A stretch of 64,000 bases of DNA from Elusimicrobia bacterium GWF2_62_30 (GTDB lineage Bacteria; Elusimicrobiota; Elusimicrobia; Elusimicrobiales; UBA9959). The translations under genes were made by a program, and so were the position numbers. Positions 38,101 to 45,545 of the stretch are shown in pieces (position 1 is the first letter of the stretch; each line of letters starts with the position of its first letter). A model generated the notes under the pieces. It searched no databases and was not told where the DNA came from. It was given only the letters and a program-made list of their open reading frames with translations. Location of the stretch: assembly GCA_001799995.1 (NCBI GenBank), contig MGUK01000084.1:62001-126000 (forward strand), in the 5' to 3' direction.

Positions 38101-41100
38101 AAGCTGAGCCCGGGCGGCCTTCCGCTCTGGACGAAGTATTTCACCACTTCGGAATATGACCGCATAAAAGCCAACAGGATGGCGGTGGACGCCGCCGGGA
38201 ACCTTTATGTTACCGGCAGGCGGGCCCGCTGGGACGAGACGACGCAGACGGACGAAAGCCGCATGTTCCTGATCCGCTATAACGCCGACGGCGTTATGGC
38301 CTGGAAATACTCCGGGCCGCTTTATACCGAAGGCTACAGCGTGGCCGCGGACGCCTCTGGCCATGTTTACGTGGCCGGCAGCTCCGGCACGTACATGACG
38401 GGGGGCAATGACGCCTGGATGGCGAAGTTCAGCGTGACGAGTTCCAGCGCGACCCTGTTGTGGGAAAACCTGAATGACGGCGCCGCGAACGAGTACGACA
38501 GCGCTTATGGCGTGGCCGTGGCAGGCAGTATGGCGTATTTCGCGGGTTATTCTACCGAGCAGACCGGCGATGGCGGCGTCTGGCTCGGCAAGTACGACGG
38601 CTCGGGAGTTCTGGTTTCCAGCCGCAGCATTAGCAACGCGCCCGGCGAAGAGGCCGCTTACGGCGTTGCCGTATCCCCTGTTACCGGCAGTATTTATGTG
38701 GCAGGCCAGGCGATAAATAACGACTACGGCACGTACGACGGCGTGGTCTACATCTCCAGCGCGGACCTGAGCGACTTCGGCGTGACGGTTTCCACCTATC
38801 ACAGCGCCAGCACCCAGTGGGGCAGAGCGGCGGCCTACGGCCTTACGCTTGACGCCGCCGGCGCCGTTTACGTGACCGGCACGGATGACCGCAGCGACAT
38901 CGGCTGGGGCAGGGACCTGTGGCTGCGCAAGTATACCTCGCAGCTCGGGGCGGACTCCGAACTCTGGACGCAGACGTTCAATTCCAACGGGCAGGACGAC
39001 GCGGGCTACAGCGTGGCGCTGGACAGCTCAGGCTACGTCTACGCCGCGGGCGCGTTCGGCATGGGCGACGGTGTGTACCGCTACAAGCAGGCCAGCAACC
39101 TGGCGTACAATCCTACCCTTACGGCCAGGATAATGCGCGGGGCCCCGGGCACTACGGACACCACGCCCTTCGCCGGCGTTAGCGTGGCCTTCATCCCGTA
39201 TTCGCAGACCGGCGGTATAGACGCCTACGGCGTCAGGATGGGTTCTACGAACGCTTCCGGCTATTTCACCCGGGAAATGGCTCCCGGCCGGCAGTACTTC
39301 ATCGCCGTTGCCACGCAGGGTTATACCCCGACGGTCAAGGACCAGCAGATCGACCCGAACGGGACGTACTTCGTCCAGTTCGCGGGAGACTACGAAAAAA
39401 CCTTCACGCTGTACCCTGCCGCCGATCCCGGCAACGCCCTCAGCGTAACGGTGACCTCGGCCACGGCCGGGGACCTTGTGACCGCCGAAGTGTTCTTCAC
39501 CGAGACCGGCGAAAAGATGGCCTATGCCATGGCGCAGGTGCCGGCTTCGACTACTACCGTCACGTTCACCGTGCCGAGCGTAGCCACGGCCGCGGCCAAC
39601 GTGTACACGCTGGGCGTCACTATCCCCTCCAGGAGCGTGCAGCGCAGCAGGAAGCTGGATTCGGCCTTCCCTTCTTCGAGGAACGCTTACGATGTGTGTA
39701 TGTCCACCACGGACGGGGCCATCATCTCCTCGGCCGGCTTCGATGTGACGGCTTCGACCGTCCCGGCTTCTTTCAGCGGCGTGGTGCGCAACAGCGCCAC
39801 CAATGCCCCCGTGGAGAACGTCAGGGTCTCGCTCTACCACCAGGACTGCGTGCCCGAAGTAAAGAACAACGCCTACGACGAATACCAGATGCTGACAGAC
39901 GTGAACGGCAAGTTCTCGTTCTACGGCGTGACGCCCAGCACCGTCCCCTACCTGGCTACCCTCAGGAAGGCGGGCTATGGGGCCACCGGCATGGGCTGGT
40001 GCCAGTATTTCGTCTCTTCCTCCGTAGTGAACGGAGGCGTGACGGTCTCGCAGGGCGGGGGGTTCAATTACCAGGACTTCTCCCTTGCCGAAGCCACGTT
40101 CACGTTCAAAGGTATAGTCACGTATGACAACGTGCCGATACCCAACGCCAACGTAATGGTGCATGGCGACTATACCTGGTACACCGGCGGTTCCGACTCC
40201 TACCGCCAAGGCCAGGGCATGGGCACCGACGCCAAGATCCGCACCGGCGCCGACGGTTCCTTCACGTTCAGCTCCGCCACGGCCAACGGCCTGCTGGAAG
40301 GCGGCTTGCGGCTGAATGTGGATTTCCTCGGCAGCTGGAGGCAGTTCAACGAGGGGCGGACCAACTCGAACACGGTCGACTCCGACGATATCCGGATAGT
40401 GATCTCCGGCCAGCGTTCTACCACCACCGTCAGCGGCTGCGCCAACGGCAAGGTGTGGATGCTGAGCGCCACGGACGGCTCCTGCCGCGCCGCGGTGTAT
40501 CCCGGCACGCCGCTCGTCCTCAATATAGAGCCGCCCGCCGGGGAAAGCCGGATCGGCCGCATCTACGGCGACCTGGTCTTCGTGACCACTTACACGGTGA
40601 CCGAGCAGTCGCCGCTGTTGATCTCTACCGCCGCGCCGGTTACCGTAATGGCCATGGCAAACTGCGAGGGCAGCTGTTCCAATACCCAGATGGGCTTTGT
40701 GACCCTGTCCGGAGCTTATACCGTCAATACGGCCACTTACAGCATCTCGCTGGCTACCGGCACGAACTACGACGTCAAGCTGGTTTCCACGGAATGGGGC
40801 CTGACCAGTTCCTTCGATATGGACGTGGACCTGCAGTCCACCGACACGGCGAGGGTCAACTTCACGGTAGGCCGGGCGGGCAAGCTGACGGGCAACATCC
40901 TGCTGCCCAGCGGCGCCAGCTACAGGCCGAACCTGGTATCGGAAGACGATCCTGCGTTCCATTCGATGTATATCACCATCAAGGGCCAGCAGATGGACGT
41001 CTTCGAAAAGACCATGCCCGACGAGAACGGCGAGTTCGAGTTCCCTAATATCGCCCCCGGCTCCTACGACCTGGCCCTGGTCCCGCGCGGCGACGGCTTC

Positions 41101-43803
41101 TCCTGGCCGCCGCTGACCATGGAAGGGATAACCGTGGCCTCCGGCCGGACCACGCAGGTAAAGCCGCAGTTGGGCGAAGGCCTGGTGGTGCAGCCGCAGA
41201 TAGTGGGCCTGCCCGAGCAGTCCACCCCGACCTGGCGCTACCTGATGATCCCGGTGGAATCCGGGACGGAGATGAACCAGAAGAAGGTGAGCGAACTGTT
41301 CTTCGCCGAGGACAGTTTCGCGTTCGGGTATGCTACGGCCACCGCTACCTGGGATAAAAAATACATGCAGCCCGGCCAGTATGACTTCTACCTGGTGCTC
41401 CGGGCGCAGTACAACCCGGGGAGCGAGGGGTCCTTCTCCCAGTTCGGCAACTTTATAGGCAAGATAAAGGGCGTTACCATACAGCGGTCCGAGGCCAACC
41501 CCGGTCTGGGCTCCTACGCCCAGCCGATAAGCGTCAGCATCCTGGGCGCCATCGGCCAGGGCGTGTTCAACGGCACGCTTACCGGCGCCAAGGTGTTCAC
41601 CGAAAACGACTGCCAGCGCTTCTTCGGCAACTTCAACGAGATGTTCTCGGTGATCCCGGCGGTGATGGTGTACGACGGGGCCGGCGACCTGAAAGGGTAT
41701 ACGGCCGCCATGCCCACGGAAGCGGACCTGCCCGGGTTCCTGTCGGTCATGCAGGCCCAGGACCTGGAAGGCTGCAAGAACTACTTCGTCGCGCATCCCG
41801 CCGCGTTCGTCATGCCCGGGCTGCCGCCCGGCAACTACACGGCGGTGTTCAACAACCCGAACTACCCGCCCGTGGCGAAAGAGCTGTCCCTGCCGTACGA
41901 GAACTACGCGTTCGACTTTGACGCGCAGAACCTCCTGTCGGGGTCCATCTCCGGCACGATAAAGAGCTCCTCCACGCTGGAGGCGGTGGCGAACGCCACC
42001 GTGTTCCTGAAGCACCGTACGGTGGAGAAGTACGTCAACAGCGCCTCGGACGGCAGCTTCCGGTTCGAGAACCTGCCCGCCGGCATCTACCGGCTGGAAG
42101 TGCTGCACAGCGGCTTCGTGAAGGCGGGCGCGAAAACCTCGCTTTCCGCCTCCGATGCCGCCAGCCTCAGCTTCTACCTGATCCCGTCGGAAGCCATCAT
42201 GAGCGGTAAGGTTTACATGAGCAAGTTCCCGTCCCCGGTCACCAAGGCGGGCGTGAAGATAGTGGCTTACGACGAGACCCTGAACGTGGAGGCCCCTTCG
42301 GCGTACCTGCCCAAGATAGAAGCCAACACCAACTCGAGCGGCGAGTACGAACTGCCCGGCATAATTCCCGGCCACCTCTACAAGGTGTCCGCGTTCTATC
42401 CCGGCAAGCTCACCACCACGCTGGACGTTACGGCCGTGGACGGCTACACGTATATCGACGACATCGTGCTCTCCGATATAAGACCGCAGATAACCGTCAA
42501 GGCGAAGAAGTCGCCCGACTCGGCGAGCAAGGTGGACGTGACCATCAAGTCGCCCAAGAAGCTGGTAACGGCCCCGGTGTGCAAGTTCAACCCGTCGGGA
42601 GCCGCGGCGGAATACCTGCCCGCCACGGCGGTGACCCTGGCGCTGGTGCCCGGCCCGAACAACACGTATAACGGCCAGTTCACCGTCTCGCGCAGCCAGC
42701 GGTATTATACCGTCTACGTGCTGGCCGGCGACACGGACAAGACCGAGAAAACCGTGCTGTACGACCAGAACAACGAGGCCAGGACCGACCAGTACATCCA
42801 GGACGAGTCCATAAGGGGCGGCGAAGTGCAGATGGACGTGGAGAGCGAGGAGTATTCCGGCATAGAGCTGGATCCCGGCTCCATCTCCTACTCCACCAAC
42901 CCGGCGGGGACTTCGGCGTACTCCGTCTCGGCGGCCGGGGGAGACCTCGTTGGAGGCTTCTTCAGCTCGCTGCCCAGCGTGCGCACCGTGAAGACGGCGA
43001 AGGGTAATCTGACCATCGAGGCCGCGGTACAGGACCTCATGGCGTCGGAGGTCTATGACATGGACCTCGACAACGCCAGCGTCAACAAGCCCATCACCCT
43101 CACGCTGAAGTACGACAAGGAGAAGGGCGCCGGGGCCAACCTGAAGATCTACAGGAGGAACCCCGAGACCGGCGAGTGGGAGGAAGTCCCCGGCAACTAT
43201 ACCGTGGACCCCATGCTCGGCGTGGTGTCCGTGGACGTGGAGTGTCTGGACCACGCCCAGGACTGTCAGGGGGCTTCGAATACGCCGCTGGGGCGCAAAC
43301 GCTACGGCATGAGCGCCGTGGTCAACGGCCGGTATGTCATGCCGGCTTCCGGGACCGGCACCCAGAGCGGCCAGTTCGCCGTGTTCACCGCCAAGCCCGC
43401 CACCGGGATAGCCTACACCGGAGGGTTCGATGTCTATAATCTGCCGAACCCGTTCAGCCTGAAGAACAAGACCGTTACCAACATACAGGGTACCGGGGCC
43501 TTTACGGGGCTGAGCGGTTATAACTCCGGCGCGCAGTCCTATACCGTGAAAGGAACGCTGCTGAAGTACCACCTGCCCCCGGGCAAGTCGGGCAACCTCA
43601 AGTTCGTCATCTATAACCTGGCGGGCGAGAAGGTGCGGACCATCGACGACAGCCACAGGGACGGCGGCTGGATCTACTACTCCGAGTGGGACGGCAAGAA
43701 CGACAACGGCGCGGACTGCGCGTCGGGCGTCTACTTCATGCTGACCTACCTCGACGGCAAGCAGCTCGGCACCAAGGCGCACAAGATGGCGCTGATAAAA
43801 TAA
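29104..43803 (+). CDS. Giant secreted multi-beta-propeller protein with FlgD-Ig-like C-terminal domain (cassette 1 cargo)
   Basis: 4,899 residues. A TTG at 29092 would add four residues, but the ATG at 29104 is preferred because GGAG lies at good spacing. A signal peptide (IFVAGVLAAGLSVAAYA) is followed by four consecutive seven-bladed propellers (29188-33530) built of GNVYVAG...KYD repeats (SBBP-like). Three prealbumin-like domains (33541-34540) and an Ig-like domain (34541-34920) come next. Three more propellers (34921-39110) are separated by two FN3-like domains. About eight carboxypeptidase-regulatory-like domains fill 39111-42480, then a linker domain. The end (43401-43800) is a FlgD-Ig-like domain with VYNLPNPF, WDGKNDNG and ASGVYF. 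There are no catalytic motifs. Adhesion, surface coating or glycan binding is plausible. A PorV-like gene follows. Confidence 0.85.
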   Translation: MSKIKNSLIKIFVAGVLAAGLSVAAYAQTYTGNFTLPEGSNFDGGDRDAGWATTYYNGSTYVVGSSSSAIGLSGLLVKYDGSGVWVSSAVLPGVDFKGVAVNANGIYVVGTSDTDMVTAKYDQALVLVSSRVVGFQITVGADIALSAAGNVFVVGSDLTQLDSKIVMYDANLALQSENGIDSAGGVDTGVGVAVDGTNVYMGGYSLKSGATYFVLAKFDESSYLSSYSSTSLSGVYLDATIRAGGKLAVNPVTHEVYAALNLADAMMVVKYDQYLVKQGTQTFYSPFYAQASDVVLDSTGNVYLAGAFNSGADDYAVMLKYNPNLLFLSSAASVQTYGYEATSVALDTATGYGYVTGVYFSDGSGNEPGWDMRTVRLGPLGDGGGAQQPEATFSGNFGDTELGAVFGLTSGLEADNLAVDNYTAGGPFVYIVGYASNLVSGKKDGYIIKYSSDGVKLSSAAITQPGYDFTAEAVKVSSEGFVYVAGGAAAADSVYSLVVKYTPSLVVVTSVTHGGYDLTMALGPTGEVVVGGFKYISFYGHDAWYITKYDSALNYVTNSNALSFASFDSTETVQGLALDSAGNIYAVGNKYDNSFGNYGIQVIKANPGMTTYSTIMPGDGLGIGVDILGNKNLGHASVLVDAADNLYVIHPSTNAATGLATAIRKYDTVPDLIGYQTFDSAYHDEPLTSGFDRYGNLLVSGWSFNDQRVYQGGFLLLYNPELVLITSGPMMAAGLDADMNRDYVYTLAGGGPEVHTFRFNLPSAGNIFSGGVYEAGGALVSNLFATGVAYYGSEVYSVGVNGTDSLLVRYNMVGNLVSSAVFTGAEFRAVKANANGVYLAGGGMVAKYDHSSGLVLSSAAVLPGDPTANDLVLDEAGNVYVAASETGAGGSDFKLVKFDSDLTYLTSVTQDFGGFERGFGVDVDTVAGRVYIAGTSLQGPSTFYMSGGYNTGDLGSPVFSAPYGGVYSDPEMNLGAKLAVNPVTHDVFLVGSLGTENDRKILTLKYNQNLTLSSAAAFPGGMYQLGMDVKVSSEGYVYVLGKDDTGGYDSTALLKYDENLVFLSSSAQYVPGVKFVGLSLALHPDLGDAYAAGVLDAGSGTNMFTARFEALPGVKYVPPLAFTGLFAEATGVTVNGGGMDMGTGAAVYGSYVYAVGHSAPAGSVIVKYDQTGNVASSATYSGAGFMNVVANGDGVYVAAQGDGTGFVTLKYTHSLVLSSAAVLPGDSSARDIALDASGNVYVIGSNMGEGGNDDYKIVKYDQYLAQQGAPGLFDAGGYDEGRGIAVDNGFIYVTGDSLMAGATYFVTAKLNSSYAVVASTVYAGAYVSAEFPMGEKLAINPVTHNVYLAANASPATMLILKYDQDLVPQAEETVFSTSSYAHAAGIKLDASGDIHVAGSYSNSLRDIPLLLKYDPQLVLLSSAAKAQPYNFEVVGLALDTTTGSGYLPGVYFSDGNGGNQSMWDMRTVKMDPLPGTGVYGVITGTVSYDGMQTGESLVAIFTSTDIINSNPYTFATINTAANPWDYTTPNLPAGTYYLLGIILTQGMEAGPQKYDPWDVLGSTDNMTAVVISEAGVQPGINLALVDGTDENPNPVFTGGYIKGAVSYSGAVQGVARVALSSAPLALGSSENIITNMLVGANSYEFGGLTMPGTYYITAWLDENENSQLDCGESNGAYRPTRGVDCAFESRPIFLAENTALAGADITVTDFVSVTGSIFKDMTMPDGNGVFMATQSAAGYVPFYMGAYIAGTSDIPYEFRLSTSAAPYDITLYIDENEDLNRGFFEAYGSTAGVLVAYGSPVTGADIILSTPIIPVPSLDWAGGMSYNETGVPDGYSGLFVYRVKYTSPNNLAPANGYPKVNIAYDGVPLSSSPFTMTALAPEDTDYSDGKMFTYTWALSAGSGSAGYSYQFAAYDSDNIPAVGPAAEATDGPLVSEPPAITYATTTHVLSGITAQVITNGMSGAQRLARDTAGNIYSAQEDSGILVLTRRTGSGVTQTTFVEFGGATLKDLAVDPFGNSYILAGTGESPLVAKFGTSGEELWISTFGYGADPVSLGVSTSGVVYAAANDTTDRSILLYKLKPDGSEVWETPVRYQYAQGASTDTVAHISVVPQSNVVAIYVAGAVSTGPMVTSGLLAKFIDNGGAVTLPAWVKLYSSASRDEYSEYRYAVAKAVAADKNGNVYVAGTDNRYDAGQGTDVWLLKYNSGGFQQWASAKTFNSDAYADDDVAALALDSIGDLYVSGGVVAWSSGGFNLWVAKYSSGGVRLLSRTYDYNGNSDYGYDVIAGSAAVYTAAEFDGASGLYELPLSIGAQSEYFTAAEGPNTGSVSLAWNYPVPLPEGSTFYVQYSSAAVPNWATVPLVTVSTGVAQWESQEYLVGGLMTGRDASQNIFPQYKFRVSLRSSAGIYTVLVSTPSSYARTPFAYDSTLPYGTAKFSYMHGTTAGENTGNAIAVSGSYVYQAFGNDSGDSVGLGFRKHNTNTSAVEWTKFFNTAAGAYFSVNALLRDSAGSFYAVGSRASIEDPANTDFWIGKFNADGDLIGSYSQDVDGGSDELFGAVLDGAGGLYTAGKFTDVTGENGGEISVRKYNVAASSPYLLWASTQSGSGAGQFVSMPARTGKSPAKFGQSGSGDDAAYGIALDVNNSRLYVTGAITVEAGNTDLWAARYTLDNHMVSSFTYNTGSGNAAGYGVAVAPSGVFVAGSRSNGSGTPVMYVAQYSLDFSTTVWDMAEGPDSESALHSVVVDANGYGYGAGFESSWEQEGLNAIFGKLAPNGNIVWNRYFNDDARNVDEAAYSIVLDTANRVFSSIRTGSYGSFSPGFYMFPQPSFNMTAAEYHVPGAVSLTWLSQATLPAGTTFYVQYATNNVTVVWSAAAAQESFITDKPLWESGQMEYKVYGLDNGKNALGAAIGPDYYFRVWYSTGAGSYTAVPGIPAAKAANAYMPESTLVYSGDNRLYTAGVRYMMDNGLTLNGAVRGPLGNIYSVVNAMQGESSLFALRKLSPGGLPLWTKYFTTSEYDRIKANRMAVDAAGNLYVTGRRARWDETTQTDESRMFLIRYNADGVMAWKYSGPLYTEGYSVAADASGHVYVAGSSGTYMTGGNDAWMAKFSVTSSSATLLWENLNDGAANEYDSAYGVAVAGSMAYFAGYSTEQTGDGGVWLGKYDGSGVLVSSRSISNAPGEEAAYGVAVSPVTGSIYVAGQAINNDYGTYDGVVYISSADLSDFGVTVSTYHSASTQWGRAAAYGLTLDAAGAVYVTGTDDRSDIGWGRDLWLRKYTSQLGADSELWTQTFNSNGQDDAGYSVALDSSGYVYAAGAFGMGDGVYRYKQASNLAYNPTLTARIMRGAPGTTDTTPFAGVSVAFIPYSQTGGIDAYGVRMGSTNASGYFTREMAPGRQYFIAVATQGYTPTVKDQQIDPNGTYFVQFAGDYEKTFTLYPAADPGNALSVTVTSATAGDLVTAEVFFTETGEKMAYAMAQVPASTTTVTFTVPSVATAAANVYTLGVTIPSRSVQRSRKLDSAFPSSRNAYDVCMSTTDGAIISSAGFDVTASTVPASFSGVVRNSATNAPVENVRVSLYHQDCVPEVKNNAYDEYQMLTDVNGKFSFYGVTPSTVPYLATLRKAGYGATGMGWCQYFVSSSVVNGGVTVSQGGGFNYQDFSLAEATFTFKGIVTYDNVPIPNANVMVHGDYTWYTGGSDSYRQGQGMGTDAKIRTGADGSFTFSSATANGLLEGGLRLNVDFLGSWRQFNEGRTNSNTVDSDDIRIVISGQRSTTTVSGCANGKVWMLSATDGSCRAAVYPGTPLVLNIEPPAGESRIGRIYGDLVFVTTYTVTEQSPLLISTAAPVTVMAMANCEGSCSNTQMGFVTLSGAYTVNTATYSISLATGTNYDVKLVSTEWGLTSSFDMDVDLQSTDTARVNFTVGRAGKLTGNILLPSGASYRPNLVSEDDPAFHSMYITIKGQQMDVFEKTMPDENGEFEFPNIAPGSYDLALVPRGDGFSWPPLTMEGITVASGRTTQVKPQLGEGLVVQPQIVGLPEQSTPTWRYLMIPVESGTEMNQKKVSELFFAEDSFAFGYATATATWDKKYMQPGQYDFYLVLRAQYNPGSEGSFSQFGNFIGKIKGVTIQRSEANPGLGSYAQPISVSILGAIGQGVFNGTLTGAKVFTENDCQRFFGNFNEMFSVIPAVMVYDGAGDLKGYTAAMPTEADLPGFLSVMQAQDLEGCKNYFVAHPAAFVMPGLPPGNYTAVFNNPNYPPVAKELSLPYENYAFDFDAQNLLSGSISGTIKSSSTLEAVANATVFLKHRTVEKYVNSASDGSFRFENLPAGIYRLEVLHSGFVKAGAKTSLSASDAASLSFYLIPSEAIMSGKVYMSKFPSPVTKAGVKIVAYDETLNVEAPSAYLPKIEANTNSSGEYELPGIIPGHLYKVSAFYPGKLTTTLDVTAVDGYTYIDDIVLSDIRPQITVKAKKSPDSASKVDVTIKSPKKLVTAPVCKFNPSGAAAEYLPATAVTLALVPGPNNTYNGQFTVSRSQRYYTVYVLAGDTDKTEKTVLYDQNNEARTDQYIQDESIRGGEVQMDVESEEYSGIELDPGSISYSTNPAGTSAYSVSAAGGDLVGGFFSSLPSVRTVKTAKGNLTIEAAVQDLMASEVYDMDLDNASVNKPITLTLKYDKEKGAGANLKIYRRNPETGEWEEVPGNYTVDPMLGVVSVDVECLDHAQDCQGASNTPLGRKRYGMSAVVNGRYVMPASGTGTQSGQFAVFTAKPATGIAYTGGFDVYNLPNPFSLKNKTVTNIQGTGAFTGLSGYNSGAQSYTVKGTLLKYHLPPGKSGNLKFVIYNLAGEKVRTIDDSHRDGGWIYYSEWDGKNDNGADCASGVYFMLTYLDGKQLGTKAHKMALIK
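29188..33530 (+). repeat. Four tandem seven-blade propeller modules in the giant protein
   Basis: Approximate modules are 29188-30285, 30286-31390, 31391-32460 and 32461-33530. Each has seven V/I-Y-V-x-G strands followed by a KYD/KYN strand. Modules 1, 3 and 4 share AVNPVTH or AINPVTH before blade 5. Modules 1 and 4 both end with VYFSDG and WDMRTV, indicating internal duplication. Confidence 0.8.
34921..39110 (+). repeat. Second propeller group with two FN3-like separators
   Basis: Three further propeller modules (about 34921-36040, 36381-37590, 37931-39110). They are separated by paired FN3-like domains at about 36055-36352 and 37595-37905, which share SVSLAW / AVSLTW, TFYVQY and YKFRV / YYFRV strands. 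The blades contain many Trp residues in KYxxGG...W positions, unlike the first group. Confidence 0.7.
43401..43803 (+). other. FlgD-Ig-like C-terminal domain of the giant protein (predicted sorting signal)
   Basis: It begins with VYNLPNPF, akin to the YPNPF entry of type IX sorting domains. It continues with VIYNLAGEKVRT, WDGKND, ASGVYF and a terminal KMALIK. The protease encoded at 55869 ends with the same elements (IYTQNGGLVRT, WDGRND, ASGVYL, KVVVIK). Confidence 0.7.
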
Positions 43804-43813
43804 AGCGGCGATA

Positions 43814-43838
43814 CGGCGGCCGGGAGTTCCGGCCGCCG
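43814..43838 (+). other. Stem-loop between the giant gene and its PorV-like gene
   Basis: A 10-base-pair GC stem (CGGCGGCCGG / CCGGCCGCCG) with a five-base loop and no following T-run. It could be an mRNA processing or attenuation point between the very long gene and the barrel gene. Confidence 0.5.
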
Positions 43839-43884
43839 CGGATTTGTTCTCCGGTTCTTGATCAGGGCGTGATAGAGGTAACTT

Positions 43885-44814
43885 ATGAAAAAGCTATTCA
43901 TCCTTTGCGTTGGTCTGCTCCTGCCGTCCGGTGCGTACGCCTCCGGCGCGGGCACTACGGCCGCTAACTTCCTGAAGGTGGCCATGAGCCCCCGCGCCAT
44001 GAGCATGGGGGGGGCATACAGCGCCATCTCCGACGATTCCGGCGCGGTGTTCGTCAACCCGGCCGGGCTCGCCCAAAGCGAAACGAAAGAGGTGGCCCTG
44101 GACTTCTCTACCTACCTGCAGGACGCCAAAATGGGGAATCTTTCCTATTCCGGCGTGACCGGCGGGAACCGCTTCGGCCTGGGCGCCACGTTCCTGACGG
44201 TGGGCGGGATAGAAAGGCGGGGCAACAGCGATGCGGTGGGCGTAGTGCCAGAGCTCGGCACCTTCGACGCCAACGACCTGGCCGTCACGTTCTCCTACGC
44301 GAAAAAGAATTTTACGCCGGAGCTGATGCCGCGTCTCGACGCGGGGATTTCCGTGAAGTTCATCCATTCCACCCTGTACAGCAAGTCCGCTTTCGCGGCG
44401 GCGGTAGACGCCGGAGCGCTGTACCGCGCCACGGATAAGATCAGCCTGGCGCTGGTGCTGCAGAACCTCGGCACGGAGATGAAATTCGACGAGGAATCCG
44501 ATCCGCTCCCGCTCTGCCTCCGCACCGGCATGCTTTACAAGGCTTCGGACGATCTCAATATCTCCGCTGAAGTGAGCGAATACCTGCAGGACGAAAAATT
44601 CTATCCCGCCGTCGGCGCGGAATACTGGTTCCGCAGGTCTTTCGCGCTGCGCGCCGGGTACAAGTACGGTTATGACACCGAAAACCTCGGGTCGGTGGTG
44701 GGGTTGAGCGTCGGGTTCGGCCTGAAAGCTTCCGGGATGGGCGTGGATTACGCCTTCCTGCCTTTCGGCGACCTGGGCAGCATACACCGCTTCGGCCTGT
44801 GGATGGGCTTTTAA
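43885..44814 (+). CDS. PorV/PorQ-family outer-membrane barrel (cassette 1)
   Basis: A 309-residue barrel with signal peptide (FILCVGLLLPSGAYA). The PorV/PorQ (UPF0164) opening is GAGTTAANFLKVAMSPRAMSMGGAYSA split by the usual turn, then DDSGAVFVNPAGLAQ. FadL-like strands and a terminal LWMGF follow. In Bacteroidota, PorV is the shuttle that takes C-terminal-domain cargo from the type IX translocon. Its position directly after the FlgD-Ig-tailed giant protein suggests a similar partnership here, which is inference. AGAGGT precedes the ATG, and a strong terminator follows. Confidence 0.88.
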   Translation: MKKLFILCVGLLLPSGAYASGAGTTAANFLKVAMSPRAMSMGGAYSAISDDSGAVFVNPAGLAQSETKEVALDFSTYLQDAKMGNLSYSGVTGGNRFGLGATFLTVGGIERRGNSDAVGVVPELGTFDANDLAVTFSYAKKNFTPELMPRLDAGISVKFIHSTLYSKSAFAAAVDAGALYRATDKISLALVLQNLGTEMKFDEESDPLPLCLRTGMLYKASDDLNISAEVSEYLQDEKFYPAVGAEYWFRRSFALRAGYKYGYDTENLGSVVGLSVGFGLKASGMGVDYAFLPFGDLGSIHRFGLWMGF

Positions 44815-44834
44815 CACACAACTTAGCGGACCGC

Positions 44835-44873
44835 AATAAATAAGGCCCCGGGGATCCGGGGCCTTATTTATTT
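44835..44873. terminator. Bidirectional intrinsic terminator between convergent genes
   Basis: A 17-base-pair stem (AATAAATAAGGCCCCGG and its complement), loop GGAT. The A/T flanks give U-rich tails in both directions. It serves the PorV-like gene (plus) and the valS operon (minus). Confidence 0.9.
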
Positions 44874-44891
44874 CAGGGACCGTTCCCGCGG

Positions 44892-45542
44892 TTACTTCAT
44901 GAAATCCTGCTCCTGCCAGTCGCCGGGCGCGCCGTCTATAGAGGCCAGGCGCTGGTCCGAACCCGAACCGCCCGCGCTGTTCTTGAAGGAATCTTTCAGC
45001 TCGGACAGCGAGACGTCGGCCCGCTTGATGCGCATGAGCAGGTAATAGGTCACGGCGCCCATCACGGCGGAAACCGGCAGGGCGTAAAGGCCCGACGCGG
45101 ACTTCAGGGTGAAGAGCAGGATGGCGCAGAGGAAGATCCAGAAAGAAAGCACGAGGCTGATCCCCGAGACGAAGTAGGAGATTATAAGGCTGTATTCGTC
45201 GTTCTTCGGGAGCGAGGCGAGGATGGCGGCTATCGCGATATTGAGAAGCGTGATGTACAGGGTGCGCTCCAGCCAGCTCTTCCACCGGTTCTTCGAAGTT
45301 ATTACCACGCCTTCCCTGGGGTCGTTGCGCACCACCACCTCTTCGTCCATCACGGTTTCCACGGTGGGCTTCAGGGGCTGCAGCCTGGTCTCCTCGCCGT
45401 TGGCGGGCGTATAATCGAAAGCGCGCTCCTGTTCCGGCGTCTGCGCGCGCAGGGTCGCGCTGCAGGCCAATACGGCCAGCGGCGCCAGCAGGAGGAAAAG
45501 CGCGGTCCTTGCGCGCCGCCCGGTCGGTGATATGGTCCGCAT
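44892..45542 (-). CDS. Membrane protein of unknown function downstream of valS
   Basis: A 216-residue protein I do not recognise. An N-terminal signal-like segment (LFLLLAPLAVLACSATLRA) is followed by a hydrophilic stretch (about 35-85) and three transmembrane helices (about 93-113, 118-140, 148-166). A polar tail rich in Ser/Gly/Asp ends in QEQDFMK. The cysteine in VLACSA resembles a lipobox only weakly. It lies three bases after the small membrane gene at 45546 and is the last gene of the valS transcript. Confidence 0.75.
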   Translation of the reverse strand: MRTISPTGRRARTALFLLLAPLAVLACSATLRAQTPEQERAFDYTPANGEETRLQPLKPTVETVMDEEVVVRNDPREGVVITSKNRWKSWLERTLYITLLNIAIAAILASLPKNDEYSLIISYFVSGISLVLSFWIFLCAILLFTLKSASGLYALPVSAVMGAVTYYLLMRIKRADVSLSELKDSFKNSAGGSGSDQRLASIDGAPGDWQEQDFMK

Positions 45543-45545
45543 GCG

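Noticed and set aside
29188-39110. The regular short repeats as a CRISPR array or DNA-level tandem repeat
   Set aside because: The repeats are protein blades with varied codons inside one open frame, not identical direct repeats with spacers.
39028-43782. A 1,584-codon antisense open frame on the minus strand
   Set aside because: It lies opposite the giant protein in a GC-rich region where stop codons are rare in that frame. It has no recognisable motifs, while the plus strand gives continuous domain repeats.
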